Part shown: positions 35,751 to 42,324 of the stretch, in pieces | How positions within the stretch are numbered: position 1 is the first letter of the stretch | Layout of the letters: each line of letters starts with the position of its first letter | Origin: CBDCBA01 sp965214125 | GTDB lineage: Bacteria > Planctomycetota > Phycisphaerae > Tepidisphaerales > Tepidisphaeraceae | DNA: 64,000 nucleotides | Direction: 5' to 3' | Assembly (NCBI GenBank): GCA_965214125.1 | Contig: CBDCBA010000016.1 | Coordinates: 62,001-126,000, forward strand | Made by a program: the position numbers and the translations under genes | Notes under the pieces: generated by a model | Told to the model about the DNA's origin: nothing | Databases searched by the model: none | The model's input: only the letters and a program-made list of their open reading frames with translations

Positions 35751-36602
35751 TTACCCGTCCGCGCCTCGCCCGACGTGCCAGATCATGTACAGCAGCCGGG
35801 CGTCTTGGACCACGGCCAGCATGCCTAGCAGGCACCAGCCAGCGACGAAGCCAAGGAGGGGGAGATGGCAACAACTCCACAGTCCTCCCAATCCGCCGAA
35901 CACAACGATTGCGAGTGCCCCTGCACCAATCCCGCCCGCCTCGAAAATGGCGCGGGTCGGCCCGCGTCGCTCCTGCGACCAGAACCCTTGGTGTGCTCGC
36001 GATGGTCCGCCAGCATGAGCGGCGACCGCTTCCTGAAGAATCTGCATGACCTCGCCCTCGGCGATCCGTCGAGCCGCGGCCACAAGTGCAAGCATCATTC
36101 CAACACCTGCCGTGACAAGAAGGGGAACCAGCAGCGTATCGCCGACGAGTCCGTACGTGCCGAGCGCGGTGTAAACGAGAAGCACGCCCAACGCCGCAAA
36201 GCCGAAGATGCTGCTGCCTTCGAGCCAGTGGTCGAGCTTGAAAATCCACCCGCGCAGTTCACTCGTCAAGCGACGCATCGCGACGCAGAACCCCAGCCGC
36301 GACGCGGCGGTCGCCAGGAAAAACAGGCCGCTCAACAGCATTGGCAGGAGTCCCCATGCCCACACGTCGTCCATTGCAAGGACCAACAGGATCACCGCGA
36401 TCCCGCACAGCGGCGGGCCGACGAGCCGGAAGGCGACCGGCACGGCCAGGCGCTTTACCACCGCCGGCGGCAGGTTGCGACGCCACGGGTCCGCCGATTC
36501 GCCCACCGGACGCCCGCACTCGGGGCAGCGCCCGTCGCTCGGCAGGCCGCGCAGGTCGTAGCCGCAGGTCAGGCAGCGAAGGAGACTCGACGCGCCGGCC
36601 AT
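35751..36602 (-). CDS. Zinc-ribbon multi-pass membrane protein
   Basis: The 283-residue product starts with the zinc ribbon CLTCGYDLRGLPSDGRCPEC (residues 10-29) followed by membrane helices (LAVPVAFRLVGPPL, LLPMLLSGLFFLATAA, VLLVYTALGTYGLVG and others). It is the second of three proteins with this layout in the window. Its ATG shares a base with the upstream ppx stop (TGATG at 36600-36604), so translation is very probably coupled. A zinc-dependent membrane role is suggested by the motif only; function unknown. It ends at 35751 next to the glycoside-hydrolase-like gene. Confidence 0.65.
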   Translation of the reverse strand: MAGASSLLRCLTCGYDLRGLPSDGRCPECGRPVGESADPWRRNLPPAVVKRLAVPVAFRLVGPPLCGIAVILLVLAMDDVWAWGLLPMLLSGLFFLATAASRLGFCVAMRRLTSELRGWIFKLDHWLEGSSIFGFAALGVLLVYTALGTYGLVGDTLLVPLLVTAGVGMMLALVAAARRIAEGEVMQILQEAVAAHAGGPSRAHQGFWSQERRGPTRAIFEAGGIGAGALAIVVFGGLGGLWSCCHLPLLGFVAGWCLLGMLAVVQDARLLYMIWHVGRGADG

Positions 36603-38275
36603 CACGCGGCCTCGAATTGCAACGAGCGGCCGAAGACGGATTCGAACAAACCCGCCTTCCGGCTGGCCCCCCAAAGTTCGAGCTGTGCGTCGGCGCGGGT
36701 GTCGAGCGTGATCTTGACCCGCTTGCTGGTCAGTTTTGCCGCCAAATCGCGGACGACGGCCGAGTGGCTGCGGTCCAGGCCGTCGCCGATGCGGAGCAGG
36801 GCCGCGCCCACGTCGACGGTCCGCCGCAGCCGCGCGGGCAGGGCGGCGTACTCGGCGTGCTTCTTCGTCGGCTCCTTCTTGCGGTGGTACCGCGCGATGT
36901 TGGCCATCACCTCGATCTCCTCGTCGCGGAACCCCTTGAGCCGGCCGTGACGGATGAGGTAAGCGCTGTGCTTGTGGTGCCCCTTGCCCCCGATGTGCCA
37001 GCCGATGTCGTGCATGAGGGCCGCGTACTCGATCAGCTCGCGATCGAGCGGCCCGAGGTCGTGGACGCGCGATAGCTCGTCGAACAAACGCAGCGTGAGC
37101 ATCGTGACCTGCTCGGAGTGATCCTTGTGCCACTCGCTGCGCCGGCACAGGTCCAGCACGCTGCGGCGGCGCGGATCGGGCACCTCGCGGCGGATGCGCA
37201 TCTTCGGCAGCTTGCGCTGGACGTAGTCGACGAGGATCCCCTCGCGCAGCGCCGAGCCGCAAATCTCGATCGAGTCGAGCCCCTTGAGCCCCGCCTCCTT
37301 CAGCGCGTCGAACAGCTCCTGGACCAGCACGACGCCGGCGATGATCTGGTCCTTGCGTTGCGCGTCGAGGCCGGGCACTTCGGCGCGGGCGTCGCTGGTT
37401 TGCTTGCAGAGGGTGAAGACGAGCTTGTCGAGGCGCTTGCTCGTGATGAGCTTGGGCGCGTCGGCGGACTTGTTCTTTTCGAGGAAGCCGCACATGGCGG
37501 CGATGCTCTCGAGCGTGCCGCTGGTGCCGACGAGGCCGGCCGGCCCGCCGGGGATGACGCTCGTCTCCACGAGGCGGCGCAGCTCAGCGCGGTAGTGATC
37601 GCGCAGGGCCTGGAGTTCCTCCTTCGTGGGCGGGTCGCTTTTGATGAAGCGCGCGGTCATGCGGGCGGCGCCGAGCTTGCGGCTTTCGAGGGTCATCGGG
37701 CGCTCGTTCGTGCCGACGATGAACTCGACGCTGCCGCCGCCGATGTCCACGAGCAGGCGCGGCTCGTCCGCCACCTCGCCGAAGGCGCCGCCGTGGCGGG
37801 CGCCCAGGTAGATCAGCCGGGCCTCCTCCTTCGCGCTGACGACGCGCACGCGCAGCCGCAAGTCGCGCCAGGCCCGCTTGAGCAGGTCGCCGCCGTTGGC
37901 CGCCTCGCGCACGGCGCTGGTGGCGACGGCAACCATCTTCTCGGCCCCTTTGCTCTGGGCGGCGTACTTGAAGCGGTCGAGCGTGGTCATCGCCCGGTTC
38001 ATGCTCTCGGCATTGATGCGCCGGCTCGGAAACGTCATCCGCCCCAGGCCCGTTGGCTCCTTCATCCGCCACAAGGTCGTCACGCCGCCGTCGGGGTCGA
38101 TCTGGGCGACGATCATGTGGATCGAGTTGCTCCCCACGTCGATCGCCGCGATGCGCAGCGACTCGCCCGTGCGATGGCTCGGCACCGGCCGCGATGCGGG
38201 GACGGCCTCCATCGAAGTGCCGTTGGTCGAAGTGCCGTTGGTCGACGCGGTCATCAGGCTGGTTCGATTGCTCAT
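36602..38275 (-). CDS. ppx: Ppx/GppA phosphatase (exopolyphosphatase / pppGpp phosphohydrolase)
   Basis: Cytoplasmic hydrolase releasing phosphate from polyphosphate or converting pppGpp to ppGpp. The ASKHA-fold motifs are seen: IAAIDVGSNSIHMIV near residues 42-56, VATSAVREA, LLVDIGGGSVEF and VGTSGTLESIA. A C-terminal HD-type domain (IEYAALMHDIGWHIGGKGHH) follows at about residues 400-430, as in full-length Ppx. At 557 residues it is longer than simple GppA proteins. The Ser/Thr/Asn-rich N-terminus comes from a short DNA repeat. Together with PPK2 it covers both making and degrading polyphosphate. Confidence 0.92.
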   Translation of the reverse strand: MSNRTSLMTASTNGTSTNGTSMEAVPASRPVPSHRTGESLRIAAIDVGSNSIHMIVAQIDPDGGVTTLWRMKEPTGLGRMTFPSRRINAESMNRAMTTLDRFKYAAQSKGAEKMVAVATSAVREAANGGDLLKRAWRDLRLRVRVVSAKEEARLIYLGARHGGAFGEVADEPRLLVDIGGGSVEFIVGTNERPMTLESRKLGAARMTARFIKSDPPTKEELQALRDHYRAELRRLVETSVIPGGPAGLVGTSGTLESIAAMCGFLEKNKSADAPKLITSKRLDKLVFTLCKQTSDARAEVPGLDAQRKDQIIAGVVLVQELFDALKEAGLKGLDSIEICGSALREGILVDYVQRKLPKMRIRREVPDPRRRSVLDLCRRSEWHKDHSEQVTMLTLRLFDELSRVHDLGPLDRELIEYAALMHDIGWHIGGKGHHKHSAYLIRHGRLKGFRDEEIEVMANIARYHRKKEPTKKHAEYAALPARLRRTVDVGAALLRIGDGLDRSHSAVVRDLAAKLTSKRVKITLDTRADAQLELWGASRKAGLFESVFGRSLQFEAA

Positions 38276-38296
38276 GGGAGAAGCGGCTTCCCCATG

Positions 38297-38764
38297 CTAA
38301 TCGACCCGCCGCAGCCGCGCCGCGCGGTTCGGCGGCTGGCGCAAATGCTCCCGATAAATCTCCGCCAGCGACCGCCGCTCGCCCGGCCACAGCACCTTCG
38401 CCGCGATCTCCCGCCGCGCGATCCAGCGGTGGGCGACGTGCTCGTCATTCAACGTGATCTCATCGTCTGGCCCGACGAGCGCGAGGAAGCCGGGCCGGTG
38501 CCAAACCGTGTCGGTTTGCGGCAGGAAGAACGTCTCGACGTGCGACAGGAACGACAACGTCTCCGGCGTCAGGCCCGTTTCCTCGCGCAGCTCGCGCCGC
38601 GCCGCCTGCACGGCCGTCTCGCCCGGCTCGATGCCGCCGGAGCAGATGGTCCACTCCCCCGCGAGGTAGCGGCCTGGCGAACGCTTGAGCTGAAGCACCT
38701 CGTGCCCGCCTTGCGCGTCGGGACGCGCGACGTAGACGACGATCATGTCGGTGCGGACGTTCAC
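38297..38764 (-). CDS. NUDIX hydrolase
   Basis: The 155-residue cytoplasmic protein has a complete Nudix box at about residues 43-65 (GGIEPGE followed by RELREETGL), so Mg-dependent hydrolysis of a nucleoside diphosphate linked to another group is expected. The remaining sequence (MIVVYVARPDAQGGHEVLQL) resembles dihydroneopterin triphosphate or dATP pyrophosphatases, a resemblance only. It lies 21 bp upstream of ppx on the same strand. Family 1 repeat copy D fills the gap to dprA upstream. Confidence 0.88.
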   Translation of the reverse strand: MNVRTDMIVVYVARPDAQGGHEVLQLKRSPGRYLAGEWTICSGGIEPGETAVQAARRELREETGLTPETLSFLSHVETFFLPQTDTVWHRPGFLALVGPDDEITLNDEHVAHRWIARREIAAKVLWPGERRSLAEIYREHLRQPPNRAARLRRVD

Positions 38765-38795
38765 GGCGCGACAGCGTAGAGGGCGCCCTCAGGTG

Positions 38796-38860
38796 TTAGC
38801 CGCCCCGCCTTGCGGGGCGCTCGACGGCGACCGACGCGCCCCGCGAGGCGGGGCGGCTAA
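38796..38860. repeat. REP-like palindromic doublet, family 1 copy D
   Basis: Arms 38796-38820 and 38836-38860 match at 24 of 25 positions in inverse orientation (outer TTAGCCGCCC, inner CCCCGC hairpins), with a 15-nt spacer unlike copies A and C. It lies between dprA and the nudix gene, both on the minus strand. Confidence 0.85.
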
Positions 38861-38888
38861 CGCGGATGCAGAAGTCGATCGACCAGCG

Positions 38889-40016
38889 TCACTTCCGCTC
38901 GAATCGGTTCCCGCCGACACGCCGGACCAGGCCCTTGAGGCTCAGGAGCGTGAGCGCCGCCTGTACCACGCTTGCCGGCAGATCGGCGCGGTCGCAGAGT
39001 TCGTCGGCGCCGAGGGTTTGGCCGTCGAGGGCGTCGAGGATCTGGCGGTCGGTGTCGCTGACCGCCGGGACGGGCGAAGGCGGGGCGGCCGGTTCCGCAT
39101 GAGGCGCGGCCGGCTGGTAAGCGGCGATCGGCAGGGGGCCTAGGCCACCGGTAATGTCGTCGAGGGTCGTCGTGAGGATCGCCCCGTCGCGGATCAGCCC
39201 GTGCGGGCCGCCGGACATCGGGTTGTCGACCTGCCCCGGCAGCGCGAAGACCGGCCGCCCATGCTCCTCGGCAGCGACGCGGGCCGTGATGAGCGCCCCG
39301 CTGCGCTCGGCCGCCTCGACCACGAGCGTGCCGCGCGACAGCCCACTGATGATGCGATTCCTGCGCGGGAAGTTCTCCTTCCGCACCGGCGTGCCCAGCG
39401 GCAGCTCGCTCAGGATCGCCCCGCGCCGACCGTCGACGATGTCGGCGAACAACGCCTCGTTTTCCGGCGGATAGGCAACATCCACGCCGCAGCCGAGCAC
39501 GGCGATCGTGCGGCCGTCGGTGCCGAGCAACGCGCCGCGGTGGGCGTGCGTGTCGACGCCGTACGCGCCGCCGCTGACGACGGTGAAGCCCGCCTGCGCC
39601 AGCAGCGTCGCGAAGCGCCGCGCCTGCTCCTGCCCGTACCGCGACGGCCGGCGGCTGCCGACGATGGCGAGAGCGTTCAGGTCGCGCGGCTCGAGCTCGC
39701 CCCACGCCCAAAGCACGGGCGGCGCATCGGGCGTGTCGGCGAGGAGCACGGGCCAGTCGTCGTCGTCCGGGCAGAGCACGCGCACGCCGAGGGCGGCGCA
39801 GTCGTCCAGTTCGCGCGTCGCCTCGTCCTTCGCCTTGCGGATCGCCGCCGGCAGCGCCTTCGCTCGCCCCTGGCCGATGCCGTCGAGCGCGAGCAAATCG
39901 CCCGCCGTCGCCGCGCACGCCGCCTCGGCGGAGCCGAGCGCCTCCACGAGCCGCCCGATCAGCACCGGGCCAAGGCCGCGCGCAAAGGAGAGAGTGAGCC
40001 AGTCCAGCACCGCCAC
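38889..40016 (-). CDS. dprA: DNA-processing protein DprA
   Basis: DprA loads RecA on incoming single-stranded DNA during natural transformation. The GTG start at 40016 lies 17 nt past the aroB stop. The 375-residue protein shows GSRRPSRYGQEQARRFA, SGGAYGVDTHAH (usually SGxAxGID), GCGVDVAYPPENEALFADI, SELPLGTPVRKENFPRRNR and ARVAAEEHGRPVFALPG, all typical. A C-terminal winged-helix segment (ILDALDGQTLGADELCDRADL) follows. It suggests transformation or RecA-loading capacity, although no com genes are in the window. recA itself is 20 kb away. Confidence 0.93.
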   Translation of the reverse strand: MAVLDWLTLSFARGLGPVLIGRLVEALGSAEAACAATAGDLLALDGIGQGRAKALPAAIRKAKDEATRELDDCAALGVRVLCPDDDDWPVLLADTPDAPPVLWAWGELEPRDLNALAIVGSRRPSRYGQEQARRFATLLAQAGFTVVSGGAYGVDTHAHRGALLGTDGRTIAVLGCGVDVAYPPENEALFADIVDGRRGAILSELPLGTPVRKENFPRRNRIISGLSRGTLVVEAAERSGALITARVAAEEHGRPVFALPGQVDNPMSGGPHGLIRDGAILTTTLDDITGGLGPLPIAAYQPAAPHAEPAAPPSPVPAVSDTDRQILDALDGQTLGADELCDRADLPASVVQAALTLLSLKGLVRRVGGNRFERK

Positions 40017-40032
40017 GGGTGCGGTTGTAGCG

Positions 40033-41124
40033 TCACGCGAGCACCGACGCCACCGCGTCGCGCACGACCGACGGCGGCACGTCATCGCGCAACGTGGCGG
40101 CGCCGATGCGGGTCGGCAAGACGAACCGCACGCGGCCGCCGCTGACTTTCTTGTCGCTCGCCATCGCCGCGATGAGTACGTCGGCGTCGGCCTCGATCCC
40201 GCCCGTCGGCAGGCCGGCGAGGGCGATGAGCGATGTCACGCGATCGGCATCGTTCTGCGACATCATCCCCATCGCCGCCGACGCGCGGCAGGCGCAGACC
40301 GTGCCGACCGCCACCGCCTCGCCGTGGGCGACGCTGAACTTCGTCACCTTCTCGATCGCGTGCCCGAACGTGTGCCCGAGGTTGAGGTGAGCACGCTCGC
40401 CCTTCTCGAACGGGTCGCTTGCGACGACCTTCGCCTTGATCGCCACGTTGTGCCGCACGAGGTCCGTCAGGGCCGGCACGTCCTTCGCCAGAAAATTCGG
40501 CATCGCGTCGAACATCAGGTTGAAGTGATCGGCGTCGCGGATGACGTCGTGCTTGATGCACTCCGCCAGCCCGTTGCGCAGCTCGCGGTCGGGCAGCGTC
40601 ACGAGCGTCGCCGGGTCGATCACGACCGCGTGCGGCGCGTGAAACGCCCCGATAAGATTTTTGCCCGCGGAGTGGTTCACGCCCGTCTTCCCGCCGACGC
40701 TGGCGTCAACCATCGCCAGCAGCGAGGTGGGCACGGGGATGAACGGCAGCCCCCGCAGAAGAGTCGCCGCCGCGAACCCGCCGAGGTCCGTCGTCACGCC
40801 GCCGCCCAGCGCCACCAGCGGCGTACCGCGCTCCAGCCGGTGCGGCAGCAGTTCGTCGTAGACGCGGCCGAGGGTGTCGAGCGTCTTGTGCTGCTCGCCG
40901 TCAGGAACGACGCAAGTAACCACCTCGCGGCCGGCGGCTTCGAGCGATGCGACGACGCGATTGAGGTAAAGCGGGGCAACGACCTCATTCGTGATCACAA
41001 CCGCCCGCGAACCAGGCGGCAACCAGTTCGCGAGTTCGTCAATGGATCCTGCGGCGACGCGGACGCCCAGTTCGCTCGTCGGTGCCGACACTGCCTCTGC
41101 AACGGTGGCCGAGATCGTCATCAT
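40033..41124 (-). CDS. aroB: 3-dehydroquinate synthase
   Basis: AroB makes 3-dehydroquinate from DAHP, the second step of the shikimate pathway, using NAD+ and a divalent metal. The 363-residue protein carries GVRVAAGSIDELANWL, DGEQHKTLDTLGRVYDELL, LGGGVTTDLGGFAAAT and NLGHTFGHAIE (metal-binding His), with the Lys/Arg residues of the phosphate site in VGGKTGVNHSAGKN. Length and motifs are complete. It follows two small unknown genes directly, its ATG lying 1 nt after the previous stop, and precedes dprA by 17 nt. Confidence 0.95.
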   Translation of the reverse strand: MMTISATVAEAVSAPTSELGVRVAAGSIDELANWLPPGSRAVVITNEVVAPLYLNRVVASLEAAGREVVTCVVPDGEQHKTLDTLGRVYDELLPHRLERGTPLVALGGGVTTDLGGFAAATLLRGLPFIPVPTSLLAMVDASVGGKTGVNHSAGKNLIGAFHAPHAVVIDPATLVTLPDRELRNGLAECIKHDVIRDADHFNLMFDAMPNFLAKDVPALTDLVRHNVAIKAKVVASDPFEKGERAHLNLGHTFGHAIEKVTKFSVAHGEAVAVGTVCACRASAAMGMMSQNDADRVTSLIALAGLPTGGIEADADVLIAAMASDKKVSGGRVRFVLPTRIGAATLRDDVPPSVVRDAVASVLA

Positions 41125-41394
41125 TTACTTCTCCGCGACGCGGATGCCAACAACCAGCAGGGAAGATGCGGATGCGTCATCGAGGAGGCGTACCACCACG
41201 ATGTCGGTCCGCCCGTCGTCGCGTTCGTACGCGACGGGCAGCAGGCGGCCCAGAGGCGTCTCGGGCGGCAGCGGCATCACGCCGTCACATAAGTCGTCCA
41301 ACGCGTCAAGCATCGCCTCCTGCAAAACCACATCCAGTTGCCGCAGCGATGGGTGAACGTCGGGCGTCAGCTTGTAGCTCAGGCTCACGATCAC
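41125..41394 (-). CDS. Small protein of unknown function, RelE-like in outline
   Basis: The 89-residue product has the alternating pattern SYKLTPDVHPSLRQLD, LQEAMLDALDDLC and YERDDGRTDIVVVRLL, then SASSLLVVGIRV. That outline (N-terminal strand, two helices, C-terminal strands) is like small RelE/ParE-fold toxins, but no catalytic residues can be assigned and the resemblance is weak. It ends one base before the aroB start and follows another small unknown by 26 bp, so the three are probably on one transcript with hicAB upstream. Confidence 0.5.
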   Translation of the reverse strand: MIVSLSYKLTPDVHPSLRQLDVVLQEAMLDALDDLCDGVMPLPPETPLGRLLPVAYERDDGRTDIVVVRLLDDASASSLLVVGIRVAEK

Positions 41395-41420
41395 CTCCCC
41401 GGTTGAAGCGCCGCCTTGCG

Positions 41421-41855
41421 TTACCGCGGTGCCAGTTCGCCACTGCGCTCGGCCTCGCGACGACGCTCGGCGACTTCGCGACGAATTTCCTCACGGCCAA
41501 TCGTGTCAAGTTGCCCGCTCTGATACTGGCGGTAGAGGTCGCGAAGCTCGTCGGGCGTCCGCTCGAGGATGAGATGGGCCACCGACAGCTCGTACCGCAG
41601 GTCGGCCAGCCCGCCGACGTGGCTGCGCACATGCTTCACACGGGCGACAATCTCCTCGGCTACGGCGGCCCACTGCTTCCACGCGTCGTGGAGCCGCCGC
41701 GCCGGGGCGAGCACGGCCTCGTCGTCCGACAGGTAGCACGGCTGGCCGCCAACGCTGCGTAGCGCCTGCGCCTCCGCCAGCGCGGCCGACACCCAGGCGG
41801 CGGCCTGCTCGGCGTCGAGCGCATCGATGTCGGACAACAGGGCGGCAGCGACCAT
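41421..41855 (-). CDS. Small helical protein of unknown function
   Basis: From ATG 41855 this gives 144 mostly helical residues (WVSAALAEAQALRSVGG, ARRLHDAWKQWAAVAEEIV), ending in a very charged REEIRREVAERRREAERS. I recognise no family. It follows hicB by 28 bp and precedes the 41125 gene by 26 bp on the same strand. The start is uncertain, since further in-frame ATGs lie at 41867 and 41906. With its partner it may be a second two-gene unit after hicAB; an antitoxin role would be guesswork. Confidence 0.5.
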   Translation of the reverse strand: MVAAALLSDIDALDAEQAAAWVSAALAEAQALRSVGGQPCYLSDDEAVLAPARRLHDAWKQWAAVAEEIVARVKHVRSHVGGLADLRYELSVAHLILERTPDELRDLYRQYQSGQLDTIGREEIRREVAERRREAERSGELAPR

Positions 41856-41883
41856 GATGCAGATCATACCTTGCCGCCACGCC

Positions 41884-42135
41884 TCACGCCGCTGACACGA
41901 AACCAACCTTTACAGAACGCGGCGGCGGTAGCTCGTCCCCTCGCTCCCGCGAAACCGTCAAAAACACGTCCAACGCCTCGGCTACATTCGCTTCAAGCTC
42001 GGCGAGCGTCGCGCCCGCGGACGTGCAACCAGGTAGTTCGGGGAAGTAGGCCCAATAACTTCCGCTGGCCGACTGCTCGACGATGTACGCATAGCCGGCC
42101 GATGTGCCCGTTGGCTGTCGTTCTGTGGTCTTCAC
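41884..42135 (-). CDS. hicB: HicB-type antitoxin
   Basis: The 83-residue protein has the HicB RNase-H-like pattern: YAYIVEQSASGSYWAYFPELPGC (the usual FPxLPG region), then SAGATLAELEANVAEALDVFL. HicB neutralises HicA, and longer forms bind DNA; here no clear DNA-binding tail is present, only a short Pro-rich end. It starts with GTG overlapping the hicA stop by 4 nt (GTGA at 42132-42135), the normal hicA-hicB order and coupling. Confidence 0.85.
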   Translation of the reverse strand: MKTTERQPTGTSAGYAYIVEQSASGSYWAYFPELPGCTSAGATLAELEANVAEALDVFLTVSRERGDELPPPRSVKVGFVSAA

Positions 42136-42323
42136 TTCAGCCCCGCCTGCTTGAGAATGCTGTTCAGCGTGCCGGGCGGCACCTCGTCGGCCATCTTCCC
42201 GCCTGCCGCCACCACGACGATGCCGGGCTTGGTCGGGTGAGTGTACACCTTGTGACTGCCGCGCTGGTGATCGAAGACCCAGCCGTCGTCCTCCAGCAGC
42301 TTGATGAGGTTGCGGAACTTCAC
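42132..42323 (-). CDS. hicA: HicA-type mRNA interferase toxin
   Basis: The start is GTG 42323, one base after the ftsK stop; this gives the canonical 63-residue HicA (VKFRNLIKLLEDDGWVFDHQ then RGSHKVY with the catalytic His, and ...AGGKMADEVPPGTLNSILKQAG). A longer in-frame ATG at 42437 would run inside ftsK and is rejected. HicA is a double-stranded-RNA-binding-like ribonuclease that cleaves mRNA when HicB is lost. It is chained to ftsK with essentially no gap, an unusual location for a toxin-antitoxin pair. Confidence 0.85.
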   Translation of the reverse strand: MKFRNLIKLLEDDGWVFDHQRGSHKVYTHPTKPGIVVVAAGGKMADEVPPGTLNSILKQAGLK

Positions 42324-42324
42324 G

